Shown piece after piece: positions 1-9,351 of a stretch of 58,728 nt of DNA. The stretch is from an uncultured Anaerolineales bacterium. GTDB lineage: Bacteria > Chloroflexota > Anaerolineae > Anaerolineales > UBA6663. The DNA lies in the NCBI GenBank assembly GCA_937952305.1, contig CALFZO010000001.1, positions 1 through 58,728 of the forward strand. The letters are read 5' to 3'. Under the pieces are notes generated by a model, which saw only the letters and a program-made list of their open reading frames with translations, searched no databases and had not been told where the DNA came from. Positions within the stretch are counted from its first letter, which is position 1, and each line of letters begins with the position of its first letter. Both the position numbers and the translations under genes were made by a program.

Positions 1-3000
1 TGGCGCTGGGCGTCGCGGTCGCCGTGGCAGTGGGCGTGGCGGTGTTGGTGGGGGCGCTTAGGTCCACGACCTGCCCATCATCAAACCAGACACTCCCGGC
101 GCCGGCCAGGCGCATCTCGACCCGCAGGTAGGCCGTGCCGGCTGGGGCGGTGGCGCTGACTGTCAGGGCTCGCCAGCCGGAGTTCGTGCCGGAGAGCGCA
201 GTTGAGTTGGCGCCGCCGATGTGGTCGAAGGCGCCCGGCCCCCAGAAGTTAAGCGTCAGGGTCGCAGACCCGGTCACGTTCTCGAGCTTGACCCACACCG
301 TGGCCTGATAGCGCCGGCCCGGGCGTGCCGTCACGCTGCCGTTCCTGGTCAGCCAGCGGCTCAGCTTGGCGCCGGAGTTGGCAGACGTGATCTTAATCGA
401 GCGGCTGCCGCTGCGCGCGGCCTGGGTCGTCCAGGCGAAGGTGGCGCTGCCGTCGACGTGGGTGAAGTAGTGGACGGCCGGGTCGGTCTCAAAGCTGGGG
501 TTGGCTAACAGGTTCGGGGAGGCCGGTGGCGCCGTTGGCGGCGCGGGGGCCGTCGACGTGGCAGTGGCCGTCGACGTGGCAGTCGCCGTGACCGTCGGCG
601 GTGAGGTCGCCGTCGGCGTCGGCGGCAGCGGGTTGGGGGCGCGGCCGTTGTCGTTGCGCCAGACGTGCAGGAACTGGTAGGCGTCCCAGGCGATCCCCAC
701 CAGGTCCAGATCGCCGTCGCCGTCCAGGTCGGCGGCGCGCGCCCCCAGATGGTTCTCGCGCCCGGCCGAGATCGGCGTGAGCGTCAGGGCGCCCAGGCCG
801 TCGTTGGCGAGGACGCTCAGCCGCCGGTCGCCGCGGTGCTCGGCCAGGATCACGTCCGGATCACCGTCTTGGTCAAGGTCGGCGATGTCCAGGCTGTTGG
901 TGGTGTACTGTGTGGCCAGGATACGCCGCGCCCAGGCGCCGGCGGCCGGATCGGGCGGGGCCTCAAAGACGTAGGTCTTCCAGCGCGGCTCCAAGATCTG
1001 CTCTTCCTCGCTGACCACGATGTCGGGCCGGCCGTCACGGTTGAGGTCGGCGACTTCCACGCGGTCAACCCAGTTCCCGTCGGTGCGCCACAGGCCGGCC
1101 TGGCAGGCCGGCTCGGCGGCCGCGCAGCCCAGCAGGGTCGCTGTCCACTGGCCGCTGCCATCTTTGGGGTTGCGCAGCCACTTGATCTGGCGCGGCTCCA
1201 CGCGGCCGCGGTCCGGCAGATGGACCACCACCAGGTCCAGGCCGCCATCGCGGTCGAGGTCGCCGACGCCGATGCCCTCGCTGTTGGTGGCGGTCGCGAC
1301 GGTGGTGCGCGGCCAGGCCTGCGTCTCCGGCTCAGCCGGGATCTGGTAGTAGAAGAGCGTGTCGCCGTTGTTGAGGATGATCTCAGGCCGCCCGCCGGCC
1401 ACCAGATCGGCCACGCGGTAGCCCTGCGGGTTGACGTGGCCGCCGGAGGGGGCGGCGCTGTCGATTTCGCGGCGCTGGACCCAGGCGGCGCCGAGCGGGT
1501 CGGCGGCCTCCAGCCAGTACACGCGGCTGCCGCGCGTCCCGATCACGTCGCCATACGCGTCGCCGTCCACGTCCACAAAGAGCAGGCCGTCAATGTTCAA
1601 GCCGAGGTCGGAGCGCGGCCAGGGGCCGGCCATGTCGCCGCCGGGATTGCGGTAGAAGTAGCGGCCGGAGACGACGTCTAGGTACCGGTCACCGGTGACG
1701 TCGGCGATGCCCAGGCCGAAGTACTTCAGCCAGCTGGGCGAGTCCCACTGGCCCCAGGCCCCGCGCTGCTCGTCGGCGGCCAGGTAGGTCCAGGCCTCCA
1801 GGGCCAGCGGGCGGCGCAGGTTCTCCCAGACTTCCAGGGGCGGCGTGCCCCAATTCCGGGTGGAGACGATATCCAGGTCACCGTCATCGCCCAGGTCGCC
1901 GACCACGGCGCTGTAAGCGCCGAGCGTCTGAACGACCTGCGGCGTCCAGGTGAGGCCGCCGTCGCCAGAGTAGAGCGTCAGGCCACGGTCGGGGTTGCTC
2001 ACGCCGGCGTTCTCCATGCCGCCGGCCAGGACGTCCAGCCAGCCGTCGCGGTCGAAGTCGGCCAACTGCAGGTTGTGGCAATAGTCGCAGCGCAGGGTGA
2101 TCTGGCCGCGCTGGCTCCAACATGTGGCGCCGGGATCGTCGGCCGAGTACCAGGCGATGGGGTAGCCGGGCAGTTCCGAGTGAGCCAGCACCACGTCCGG
2201 GCGCCCGTCCCGGTCGATGTCGCCGACCGCGACCTTGGCATTGTGGCGCTGCCAAGTCTGCCCGTCGGTCTGGCCGCTGAACCAGAGCGGGTCGATGTCC
2301 TGGCGGAGGTAAGCGCCGGTCCGGGCCAGCCCTGGCTCGGACCAGGTGCCGGGGTTCCTCAGGAAGTAGCCGTTCAAGACGATGTCGGCGTCGCCGTCGG
2401 CGTCGAGGTCGCCCAGGTCCAGACCTTCGTGGCTGGGGATGTCGGTGGCCCGGACGGTCCACGCGTCAGCGCTGTCCTGGAACCAGACGAAGAGGCGTGT
2501 GTGCCAGCGCGTGACCACGTCCAGGCGGCCATCCTGGTCCAGGTCGGCCACGGCGATATCTTTGGCGTAGTAGTTCGTGCCCGTGTACGCGCCCGAGATA
2601 GCGTGGAACGCCCAGGCGGCCTCGGCGCTGCCGTCCGGCCGCGGGTTCTCCAACCAGATGACGAGGCCGGCCGTGTCACTGCCGGCCAGGCCCACCCGCG
2701 TCACGATGTCGAGGTCGCCGTCGCGGTCGAGGTCCGCCAGGGCCAGGTCGTCGGTGCGTTTGTAGTGGTAGGTCTGGCCGTTGTGCGTGATGGGGTCGGC
2801 GAAGAGATCGCGCGCGACATGCTTGGTCCAGTGCGGGGCCTGATACCAGACGAAGCGCGTCTCGGCGTTGGGATCGTTTTCCGCGTGCACGTTGTAGGCC
2901 ACCAGGTCGTTACGGCCGTCGCCGTCCACATCGCCCACCGCCCGCAGTCCGAACTGGTCCGGGTCCATGACTGCGCCCTGAAAAGCCGGGGCGGCGTCGG

Positions 3001-3169
3001 CCGGCGTGGGGGTGCCTTGTTCGAGTGCGGCCGCCTCACCGGGCGCGCTCGGCCCCGAAAACGACGTGATGACGAGGCTGGCTGAGAGCAGGGCGGCCGG
3101 GAGCCAGGCCAGGGCCGACCGGTGGGGGGTGGTGGTGGGTGAGGGTGTAGAGACAGGGTAGGGCGGCAT
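1..3169 (-). CDS. Secreted FG-GAP/VCBS repeat protein, C-terminus beyond the window
   Basis: The frame stays open from the ATG at 3169 to the left edge, so at least 1,056 residues are present and the C-terminus is missing. The start MPPYPVSTPS has a strong GGGGGGAG Shine-Dalgarno about 9 nt upstream. A hydrophobic signal segment (about residues 18-40) suggests export. About 13 repeats of the type DLDxDGxxDIV follow (for example VGDVDGDGRNDLV, VADLDQDGRLDVV), which are the calcium-binding loops of FG-GAP beta-propeller blades. A Thr/Pro/Ala-rich linker (about 600-670 nt coordinates) and then a beta-sandwich module beginning NLLANPSFETD, resembling carbohydrate-binding modules, come next; another TATAT-type linker reaches the edge. 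Such proteins are usually cell-surface or secreted adhesins or binding proteins. The ligand is unknown. Confidence 0.85.
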   Translation of the reverse strand, partial: MPPYPVSTPSPTTTPHRSALAWLPAALLSASLVITSFSGPSAPGEAAALEQGTPTPADAAPAFQGAVMDPDQFGLRAVGDVDGDGRNDLVAYNVHAENDPNAETRFVWYQAPHWTKHVARDLFADPITHNGQTYHYKRTDDLALADLDRDGDLDIVTRVGLAGSDTAGLVIWLENPRPDGSAEAAWAFHAISGAYTGTNYYAKDIAVADLDQDGRLDVVTRWHTRLFVWFQDSADAWTVRATDIPSHEGLDLGDLDADGDADIVLNGYFLRNPGTWSEPGLARTGAYLRQDIDPLWFSGQTDGQTWQRHNAKVAVGDIDRDGRPDVVLAHSELPGYPIAWYSADDPGATCWSQRGQITLRCDYCHNLQLADFDRDGWLDVLAGGMENAGVSNPDRGLTLYSGDGGLTWTPQVVQTLGAYSAVVGDLGDDGDLDIVSTRNWGTPPLEVWENLRRPLALEAWTYLAADEQRGAWGQWDSPSWLKYFGLGIADVTGDRYLDVVSGRYFYRNPGGDMAGPWPRSDLGLNIDGLLFVDVDGDAYGDVIGTRGSRVYWLEAADPLGAAWVQRREIDSAAPSGGHVNPQGYRVADLVAGGRPEIILNNGDTLFYYQIPAEPETQAWPRTTVATATNSEGIGVGDLDRDGGLDLVVVHLPDRGRVEPRQIKWLRNPKDGSGQWTATLLGCAAAEPACQAGLWRTDGNWVDRVEVADLNRDGRPDIVVSEEEQILEPRWKTYVFEAPPDPAAGAWARRILATQYTTNSLDIADLDQDGDPDVILAEHRGDRRLSVLANDGLGALTLTPISAGRENHLGARAADLDGDGDLDLVGIAWDAYQFLHVWRNDNGRAPNPLPPTPTATSPPTVTATATSTATATSTAPAPPTAPPASPNLLANPSFETDPAVHYFTHVDGSATFAWTTQAARSGSRSIKITSANSGAKLSRWLTRNGSVTARPGRRYQATVWVKLENVTGSATLTLNFWGPGAFDHIGGANSTALSGTNSGWRALTVSATAPAGTAYLRVEMRLAGAGSVWFDDGQVVDLSAPTNTATPTATATATPSA

Positions 3170-3397
3170 GATGCATCTCCCCCCCAGTTGTGTTCAATTA
3201 CACCGTATTTGATCCGATTTTCTGACACAACCGTCAAACAGGGAAGATTGCGTGAAAAGTCCGGCTTTATGAAAACTTACCTTGACTAAAATCGGTTTGA
3301 TTGCGGTTTCTGGAATTTATCGTTGTGTTGGGGCGCGGATTGCCCCAGTCCAGGTCGCCTCACGCGTCCAGCCCGTCGAACGGCGGCGAGTGAGTGC
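3170..3397. other. AT-rich divergent intergenic region
   Basis: About 230 bp between the divergent FG-GAP gene and the PLP-enzyme gene. It is clearly more AT-rich than its surroundings and holds several TTGTGT/ACACAA words and a short inverted repeat (GTGT-N6-ACAC near 3188-3205). A TTGACG at about 3233-3238 on the minus strand could be a -35 for the FG-GAP gene, but I see no convincing -10 at the right distance. No open reading frame here looks real. Confidence 0.4.
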
Positions 3398-3403
3398 TAT
3401 ACT
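3395..3403 (+). promoter_or_regulatory. Extended -10 of a leaderless promoter
   Basis: TGCTATACT is an extended -10 box ending 7 nt before the ATG at 3411. No Shine-Dalgarno lies between them, so transcription should start at or next to the start codon. Confidence 0.6.
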
Positions 3404-3410
3404 CCGGCGC

Positions 3411-4601
3411 ATGTCCATCTTCACCGACGCCGTCCACTCCGGCCAGATCGCGCCCAAGCCAGGCGCCTCCTACAACCCGCCTATCGTTACGGCGTCCGGC
3501 TGGGCGCAGGCCGACATGGCCGCGCTGGACGCGGCCCTGGGCGATGAGCGCGCCGGCTACGTCTACTCGCGCTATAACGCGCCCACCCAGGAGGCCCTGG
3601 AGGCGGCCCTGGCCGTGGTGGAACGCGGGGCCGGCGCCGCCGCTTTCAGCTCAGGCATGGCCGCCGTCCACACCGCCTTGCTCGTCGCCGGTGCCAGGCC
3701 CGGCGCCACGCTCGTCGCCGCCGCCGAGTTGTACGGCGCCACACAGACGCTGCTGGACTTCTTGGCCGCGAACTCGGGCGTCACCGTGCGGCGCGTGGAC
3801 GCGCGCGACCTGGCCGCGGTGGACGCTGCCTTGCCGGGCGCCGCCGTCCTGCTCTTCGAGGTGATGGCCAACCCGCTCTGCCACGTGGCCGACGCGCCGG
3901 CCCTGATCGCCCTGGCGCGGCGCCACGGCGCGCGCAGCGTGGTCGACTCGACTTTCACCACGCCGTACCTGTTGCAGCCGTTGACCCTGGGCGCGGACTT
4001 CGTCGTGCACTCAGCCACCAAGTACATCGGCGGGCACGGCGACGTGCTGGGCGGCCTGGTGGTGACCGCGACGGACGCCGACGCGGCGGCGCTGCGCGCC
4101 ACGCGCAAGCTGCTCGGCCAGAACCTGTCGCCCTTTGACGCTTACCTGGCCCTGCGCGGCCTGCGCACGCTGCCGCTGCGCGTGCGTGAGCAGAACGCCA
4201 ACGCGCTGGCGCTGGCGCGCTGGCTGGCCGCGCATCCGCGCGTGGCGCGCGTGTACTACCCCGGCCTGCCGGGCGACCCCGACCATGCGCTGGCGGCGCG
4301 CCTGTTCCGGCCCGGCTGCTTTGGCGCCATGCTGGCTTTCGATCTCAATCAGCCCGGCACCGCCGAGGCGGCTGGCCGCGCCGAGGTCTTCGCCTTCATG
4401 GAGCGGCTGCGCGTCATCCAGCGCATCCCGTCCCTGGGCGACGTGGTGACGCTGGCCCTGTACCCGGCCATCGCCTCCCACCGCGCGCTCACGCCGGCCC
4501 AGCGCGCCGCCATCGGCATCGGCGATGGGTGTGTGCGCGTCTCGGCCGGGATCGAAGCCGCAGATGATCTGATCGCCGACCTCGATCAGGCGCTGCGATA
4601 A
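3411..4601 (+). CDS. Cys/Met metabolism PLP-dependent lyase (trans-sulfuration family)
   Basis: 396 residues, the usual length for cystathionine gamma-synthase / gamma-lyase / methionine gamma-lyase enzymes. Visible family features are YSRYNAPTQ near residue 52, the glycine-rich SSGMAA phosphate-binding turn near 80, ELYG with the stacking tyrosine near 108, the PLP-ring aspartate in VVDSTF (D179), and the Schiff-base lysine K204 in HSATKYIGGHGD. It acts in the cytoplasm on sulfur amino acids; the exact substrate cannot be read from the sequence. The ATG at 3411 is preferred over upstream in-frame codons because the -10 box sits at 3398-3403, so the message is probably leaderless. It stands alone upstream of a glycosyltransferase gene. 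Confidence 0.9.
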   Translation: MSIFTDAVHSGQIAPKPGASYNPPIVTASGWAQADMAALDAALGDERAGYVYSRYNAPTQEALEAALAVVERGAGAAAFSSGMAAVHTALLVAGARPGATLVAAAELYGATQTLLDFLAANSGVTVRRVDARDLAAVDAALPGAAVLLFEVMANPLCHVADAPALIALARRHGARSVVDSTFTTPYLLQPLTLGADFVVHSATKYIGGHGDVLGGLVVTATDADAAALRATRKLLGQNLSPFDAYLALRGLRTLPLRVREQNANALALARWLAAHPRVARVYYPGLPGDPDHALAARLFRPGCFGAMLAFDLNQPGTAEAAGRAEVFAFMERLRVIQRIPSLGDVVTLALYPAIASHRALTPAQRAAIGIGDGCVRVSAGIEAADDLIADLDQALR

Positions 4602-4643
4602 CTCGGCCGCGCCCAGTTCGTTTCACCGCCGCCGGCCGCCCGC

Positions 4644-7430
4644 ATGCCCCGCCGCTACTACCTGCTCGTCACCGCCGCCGCCCTCGCCGGGACCCTTCTG
4701 CGCCTGTGGCAGCTCACGGCCGTGCCGCCGGGCCTGCACTACGACCTGGCCGCGACAGCCCTGCTCGGCGAGCAAGTCGCTTTCGCCGGGTATCGGCCCT
4801 TGTTCATCACGGCTTTCACCGGCCATGAGGTGCTCTTCTACTATTGGCTGGCGGCCTGGTTCAACCTGATCGGGTCGTCGGTGTTTGCGCTGCGGCTGGC
4901 CGCGGCCCTGCTCGGTGCGCTGACGATCCCGGCCACGTTCTTCGCCGTGCGCGAGGTGCTGCACGGGGACGAACACGCTCACCCGACGGCGGCGTTCGCG
5001 GCCGTGCTGCTGGCCGTGGCCTTCTTCCACCTGGTCTTCTCGCGCTTCGGCTTCCGCGTCATCGTCATGCCGCTGGTGCAGGCGCTGGCCCTCGGCTTCC
5101 TGTTCCGCGGCCTGCGCCGCCAGGCGCGCGGCGCCGGCGGACGCGCCTGGGCCTGGCGCAGCGGTTATTGGGATTTGGCGCTGGGGGGCGCGTTCACCGG
5201 CCTGGCCGCCTACACCTATCTCTCGGCGCGCCTGTTCCCGTTCCCGCTGGCCGTCTTCTGGCTGGCGCTGCTGCTGTTCACAAGGCGCGCCCACGCTCCG
5301 CTGCGGCGCTGGACGGCCGGCTTCCTGACCTTCGGCCTGGCGGCTCTAGCCGCCTTCGCCCCGCTGGGCCTGTACTTCCTCCAGCATCCCGAGGATTTCT
5401 TGAACCGCGCCGCCCAGGTGGTGGCGCGGCCGGGCGAGGCCGAGCTGCTGTGGCGCGGCTTCGTCGGCGCGGCCGAGATGCTGTTCGTGCGCGGCGAGCC
5501 GTACGATCGCTTCAATCTGCCCGGCCGCCCGCTCTTCCCGCTGCCGTGGGCGCTCTTCTTCGTCGTCGGCCTGCTCGGCACGCTGCGCGGCGCTTTCCGG
5601 CCCGGCCAGTCTCCGGGCCGCCGCGCCGTGGAATGGCTGCTTTTGGCCTGGCTCCCGTTCATGCTGCTGCCGACGGCGCTCTCGGTGAACGAGGTCTTCC
5701 CGTCCAACGTGCGCGCCTTTGGGCTGACGCCGCTGGTCTTCGTCTTTCCGGCCCGCGGCCTGCTGGCCGCCTACCGCTGGCTCCAGCGCCAGTCTCCCGG
5801 CCCTTTGCTGCCCACCGCCTATCCCGTGACGGTGCTGACGCTGGTTGCGCTCGCGCTCGGCGCCGCCGCCACCTATCACGATTACTTCAACACCTGGGCC
5901 GGCCTGCGCAGCCAACGCCTCAACAACGACGCCGACCTGACCGGCGTCGCGGATTACCTCAACCAGCAGGATCTGGCGGCGGCTACGCCGTACGTCTCCG
6001 CCATCCACTATCGCCATCCCACGCTCGCCTATCTGGCGCGCGATTTCGACGCCGTGCGCTGGCTGACGGGCGGCTACTCACTGGTGGTGCCGGCTGACCG
6101 CGCCGCGCTGATCTTCGATACGGCTTCCGCACCGCTGCCCGAGGCGTGGGTGGCGGGCTGGGGACCGTGGCTCGTTCACGAGCAGCCCGGTCCGGACAAC
6201 CGCCCGGAGTTTCGCGCTTACCGGTTCGAGGCCGGACAGACGCCGCCCCTGCCGGAGTTCGCGCCGCTGAACGAGAACTTCGGCAATGCCGTCTTTCTAA
6301 CCGGGTTCCGCGCCGAGGTCGCCGAGGCGGACCTGTGGGTGGACCTGCGCTGGCGGGTCGAAAACCCGGTGGAGATGGGTGACCTGCTGCCGTATGCGCG
6401 CCTGTATGACGCCGCCGGCCGGGTCTGGGCGCAGAGCGGCAATTTCACGTATCCGGCCGAGCAGTGGCGCCCCGGCGACCTCCTGATCACGCGGCAGCGC
6501 CTGCCGCTGGCGGCAGGCCTCCCGGCCGGTGACTACCTGGTGAAAGCCGGGCTATACAGCGAGGGCGCGCAGGCCGGTCTGCCGCATCTCACCGCCCAGG
6601 CCGGTTTCGGCGGCGAGCGCGCGGTTGCCGGAACGGTGCGGCTGGACGGTGGACCGCCGGCGACGGCGGCCGAGTTCCAGGCCGCCAACGCCATGACGCC
6701 GCTGGAAGCGGATGGCGGCCTGGAGCCGGGTCTGCAATTGTTAGGCTACGCCGGGCGGACGGCGGCCAGGCGGCCCAACGAACGTTTCGAAGTGACGTTG
6801 TTCTGGTATGCGGCCGCGCCGGTGACGACGCCGCTGACGATCACGCTGGGCGGGCAGACGTTGTCGGCGGGTCCGCTGACGGTGAACGGCCCGCTGATCG
6901 ACCGGCGCACGCTGCGCGTCCCGTTAGAGGCGCCCGCAGGCCCCAGCCCGCTCCGCGTGCAGGTCGGCGCACGCGGCATCGTGGACGTGGCTGAGCTGGA
7001 GGTGGCGCCAGTGGAGCGGCTGAGTGCGCCGCCGAGCCTGGGCGCGCCGCTGTCTGCGCGCTTTGGGCCGGACCTGGCGCTGGTGGACTTCGCGCTGGCG
7101 CCGGGCACGCGCACTCAGGTGACGCTGGCTTTCCAGCAAGTGGGCGCCGCGCCGCTGGACGCGGACTACACCATTTTCGTCCATGTGCGTGACGGGCAAG
7201 GCCAGATGGTGGCCCAGGTGGACACTGTTCCGGGCAGCGGCACGTACCCCACCTCCCTGTGGGCGCCGGGTGAGGCCGTGGTGGAGACCTACACGTTCGA
7301 CTTGGCGCCCGGTAACTATCGCCTGGTGACCGGGTTATATGAGGCAGAAACCGGCGCCCGCTTGCCGGTGATGGTCGGCGAGCAGCCGGCGGGCGATGAG
7401 CTCAGCTTGACCGAATTCAAAGTCCCTTAA
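4644..7430 (+). CDS. GT-C (GT39/PMT-like) membrane glycosyltransferase with C-terminal beta-sandwich tail
   Basis: 928 residues. The first about 420 residues hold roughly ten hydrophobic helices in the pattern of dolichyl/undecaprenyl-phosphate-sugar mannosyltransferases (PMT, ArnT). The first loop, where the family has an acidic DE pair, reads PPGLHYDLAATALLGEQ: the aspartate is kept but the glutamate is not adjacent, so catalysis is plausible but not assured. Residues after about 540 are soluble and beta-rich, ending with a module containing TIFVHVRDGQG, LWAPGE and GLYEAETGARLPV. A similar module ends the other glycosyltransferase at 51773-54109. It presumably transfers a lipid-linked sugar to a protein or glycan outside the membrane. 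No Shine-Dalgarno is visible; it starts 42 nt after the PLP-enzyme gene. Confidence 0.75.
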   Translation: MPRRYYLLVTAAALAGTLLRLWQLTAVPPGLHYDLAATALLGEQVAFAGYRPLFITAFTGHEVLFYYWLAAWFNLIGSSVFALRLAAALLGALTIPATFFAVREVLHGDEHAHPTAAFAAVLLAVAFFHLVFSRFGFRVIVMPLVQALALGFLFRGLRRQARGAGGRAWAWRSGYWDLALGGAFTGLAAYTYLSARLFPFPLAVFWLALLLFTRRAHAPLRRWTAGFLTFGLAALAAFAPLGLYFLQHPEDFLNRAAQVVARPGEAELLWRGFVGAAEMLFVRGEPYDRFNLPGRPLFPLPWALFFVVGLLGTLRGAFRPGQSPGRRAVEWLLLAWLPFMLLPTALSVNEVFPSNVRAFGLTPLVFVFPARGLLAAYRWLQRQSPGPLLPTAYPVTVLTLVALALGAAATYHDYFNTWAGLRSQRLNNDADLTGVADYLNQQDLAAATPYVSAIHYRHPTLAYLARDFDAVRWLTGGYSLVVPADRAALIFDTASAPLPEAWVAGWGPWLVHEQPGPDNRPEFRAYRFEAGQTPPLPEFAPLNENFGNAVFLTGFRAEVAEADLWVDLRWRVENPVEMGDLLPYARLYDAAGRVWAQSGNFTYPAEQWRPGDLLITRQRLPLAAGLPAGDYLVKAGLYSEGAQAGLPHLTAQAGFGGERAVAGTVRLDGGPPATAAEFQAANAMTPLEADGGLEPGLQLLGYAGRTAARRPNERFEVTLFWYAAAPVTTPLTITLGGQTLSAGPLTVNGPLIDRRTLRVPLEAPAGPSPLRVQVGARGIVDVAELEVAPVERLSAPPSLGAPLSARFGPDLALVDFALAPGTRTQVTLAFQQVGAAPLDADYTIFVHVRDGQGQMVAQVDTVPGSGTYPTSLWAPGEAVVETYTFDLAPGNYRLVTGLYEAETGARLPVMVGEQPAGDELSLTEFKVP

Positions 7431-7465
7431 TAACGGCGGCCTTGTGAAGGCCAGCCAGCCCGGGT

Positions 7466-7471
7466 TACAAT
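7466..7471 (+). promoter_or_regulatory. -10 box of a leaderless promoter
   Basis: TACAAT lies 7 nt before the ATG at 7479, with no Shine-Dalgarno between. A leaderless transcript is inferred. Confidence 0.55.
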
Positions 7472-7478
7472 CACCCTC

Positions 7479-8051
7479 ATGGTTTTCCGCCCCGTCGTGC
7501 CGCGGCTGGAGATGCCGGACGTCCGGCACCTGGAACTCAACGCCGGCCCGTATCTGGCCGAAGCGCGCCGCCGCCTCAGTCGGCTGGTGACGCTGGATTT
7601 GTCGCGCGCCCGGCGTGCGGCCGGCACCAAAGGGCAGTGGGCGGAGGCGCAGCGCTGGCGTCTGGCCGAGGCCTGGCGGCGGGCGCAGGCCGCTCTGCAC
7701 GGTTTTGAGCGTCACCTGAACGCGGCCGCGGGAGATCTGCCGGCCGCGCCGACCCCTGAGCGTTTCAAGGCGCTCCTGCTCACCCACTACGGCGCGAACA
7801 TCCTGCGCTATCAGGCGTCCCTCGGCCGGACCGGCGTGCCCGCCCGGCCGGTGCCGGTGGAATGGATGCAGATGGCGGCTGCAGCCGCCCTGGTCACCGT
7901 GATCCAGACGGCGCTGATGCTGTGGGTGCTGCATCGCTCCCCGCCTCAGCCGCAGCGCCAGCGCCGGGTGACATCCTGGTCCCAGCCCGTCTTCTTGGTG
8001 CTGCGCGCCGGAGCGGTGCCGCGCGCGGCGTCCCTGCCTCTGCGCTTATAG
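7479..8051 (+). CDS. Hypothetical protein with one C-terminal membrane helix
   Basis: 190 residues, not recognised. Residues 1-125 are rich in Arg/Ala and predicted helical (RRRLSRLVTLDLSRARRAAG, then AWRRAQAALHGFERHL). A hydrophobic segment at about 131-152 (MQMAAAAALVTVIQTALMLWVL) looks like a single membrane helix, and a short basic tail follows. It has its own apparent leaderless promoter, so it is probably a genuine gene even though the family is unknown. It sits between a glycosyltransferase and a desaturase, which suggests envelope work but proves nothing. Confidence 0.6.
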   Translation: MVFRPVVPRLEMPDVRHLELNAGPYLAEARRRLSRLVTLDLSRARRAAGTKGQWAEAQRWRLAEAWRRAQAALHGFERHLNAAAGDLPAAPTPERFKALLLTHYGANILRYQASLGRTGVPARPVPVEWMQMAAAAALVTVIQTALMLWVLHRSPPQPQRQRRVTSWSQPVFLVLRAGAVPRAASLPLRL

Positions 8052-8145
8052 CGCCCCGCGGTCCCCACGTTCCATTCTCCGCCCGCCTCGGCGCGGCCCT
8101 CCGGGGTTGAGCCGGGGGACATTGTCCATCCCTCTGCACGATATT

Positions 8146-8185
8146 GGTTCCGGCCGTGGTTTGACCACAAGGTCCCGGCCGAACC
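8146..8185 (+). promoter_or_regulatory. Structured 5' leader hairpin ahead of the desaturase gene
   Basis: An outer stem pairs GGTTCcGGCCG (8146-8156, one bulged C) with CGGCCGAACC (8176-8185). An inner stem pairs GTGGT (8156-8160) with ACCAC (8164-8168) around a TTG loop. The Shine-Dalgarno AAAGGA follows at about 8190. It may be a regulatory leader; no known riboswitch class is recognised. Confidence 0.4.
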
Positions 8186-8200
8186 GTCTAAAGGATCACC

Positions 8201-9241
8201 ATGGCTAACCCGTCGACCCCGACCAAAGGCGAGCGACCACTTTGGGTCAAGATGGTTGCTAAGTATCAGACGCCCGACACGCGCGCGGCCCTGTGGCAGG
8301 TGGCGACCTCCTTCCTGCCCTTCCTGGCCTTTCAGGCGTTGACCGTCTTCGCGTTGAAAGTCTCGTTCTGGCTGGCCCTGCCGCTGGCGGTGGTGGCGGC
8401 CGGCTTCCTGATGCGGGTCTTCATCATCCTGCACGACTGCGGCCACGGCTCGTTCTTCAAGAACCAGAAGTGGAACGACGCGCTGGGTGTGATTGCCGGC
8501 GTGTTGGTGTTCACGCCTTACTTCCACTGGCGCCACAGCCACGCCATCCATCATGCCGGCTCCGGCGACCTGGACCGGCGCGGCATCGGCGACGTGGATA
8601 CCCTGACCGTGCGCGAGTTCAACGCGCTGCCCTGGTACCGTCAGCTGTGGTACCGCATCTACCGCAATCCGGTGGTGATGTTCTTCATCGGCGCGCCGTT
8701 GCTGTTCATGATCCTGCACCGCTTCTCGTACGGCGATTACCCCGCCCGCGAGCGCCACAGCGTCCACTGGACCAACCTGGGCATCCTGCTGGTCGGCCTG
8801 GCCTGGAGCGCGCTGGCGGGCTGGCAGGCGTATCTGATCATGCAGGCGCTGGTCATGTGGATCGCGTCGGTGGTCGGCGTCTGGCTGTTCTACGTCCAGC
8901 ACAACTTCGAAGAGACCTATTGGAAGCCCCACCCGGAGTGGGACTACTACACCGCTTCGCTCAAGGGCAGTTCCTACTACAAGCTGCCGAAGATCCTGCA
9001 GTGGTTCTCGGGCAACATCGGCTTCCATCACGTCCATCACCTCAGCCCGAAGATCCCGAACTACCAGCTGGAGCGCTGCTTCCGCGAGAACCCGGTCTTC
9101 CACGACGTCAGCACGCTGACGCTGCGCACGAGCTTCAAATCCCTGTCGTGGCGGCTGTGGGATGAGGACCTGCAGCGCATGGTCGGCTTTGCGCGGGCGG
9201 CCGAAGTGCGCCGGTTGGCCAAGGCGGAAGTGAGCGCCTGA
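8201..9241 (+). CDS. Membrane fatty-acid desaturase
   Basis: 346 residues with the three histidine boxes that hold the di-iron centre: HDCGH (residues 78-82), HSHAIHH (112-118) and HHVHH in GFHHVHHL (near 273-277). Four hydrophobic stretches place it in the membrane. The layout matches acyl-lipid desaturases of the omega-3/omega-6 (DesA/FAD2-like) group, which use O2 and reduced ferredoxin or cytochrome to introduce a cis double bond into membrane lipid acyl chains. The start at 8201 has AAAGGA 5 nt upstream. A structured leader precedes it and a perfect 17-bp terminator hairpin follows, so it is monocistronic. Presence of an O2-dependent desaturase implies at least some aerobic life. Confidence 0.9.
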   Translation: MANPSTPTKGERPLWVKMVAKYQTPDTRAALWQVATSFLPFLAFQALTVFALKVSFWLALPLAVVAAGFLMRVFIILHDCGHGSFFKNQKWNDALGVIAGVLVFTPYFHWRHSHAIHHAGSGDLDRRGIGDVDTLTVREFNALPWYRQLWYRIYRNPVVMFFIGAPLLFMILHRFSYGDYPARERHSVHWTNLGILLVGLAWSALAGWQAYLIMQALVMWIASVVGVWLFYVQHNFEETYWKPHPEWDYYTASLKGSSYYKLPKILQWFSGNIGFHHVHHLSPKIPNYQLERCFRENPVFHDVSTLTLRTSFKSLSWRLWDEDLQRMVGFARAAEVRRLAKAEVSA

Positions 9242-9289
9242 CTCTGCGGCCTGCCGTAGCCCGCTCATGGCGGGCACTTTCAAGCGAAA

Positions 9290-9327
9290 ACACACCGGGG
9301 CGGTCCACAGGGACCGCCCCGGTGTGT
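9290..9327. terminator. Bidirectional terminator hairpin
   Basis: Perfect 17-bp stem (9290-9306 with 9311-9327) around an ACAG loop, between two convergent genes. On the minus strand it is followed by TTTTCGC, on the plus strand by a weaker tail. Confidence 0.8.
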
Positions 9328-9351
9328 TAGCGGCCGTCAGCCGGCACAGCG

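Noticed and set aside
3188..3205. GTGT-N6-ACAC as a further NrtR site
   Set aside because: The spacer is 6 rather than the 7 shared by the three sites around nrtR, and the adjacent gene is not linked to NAD.
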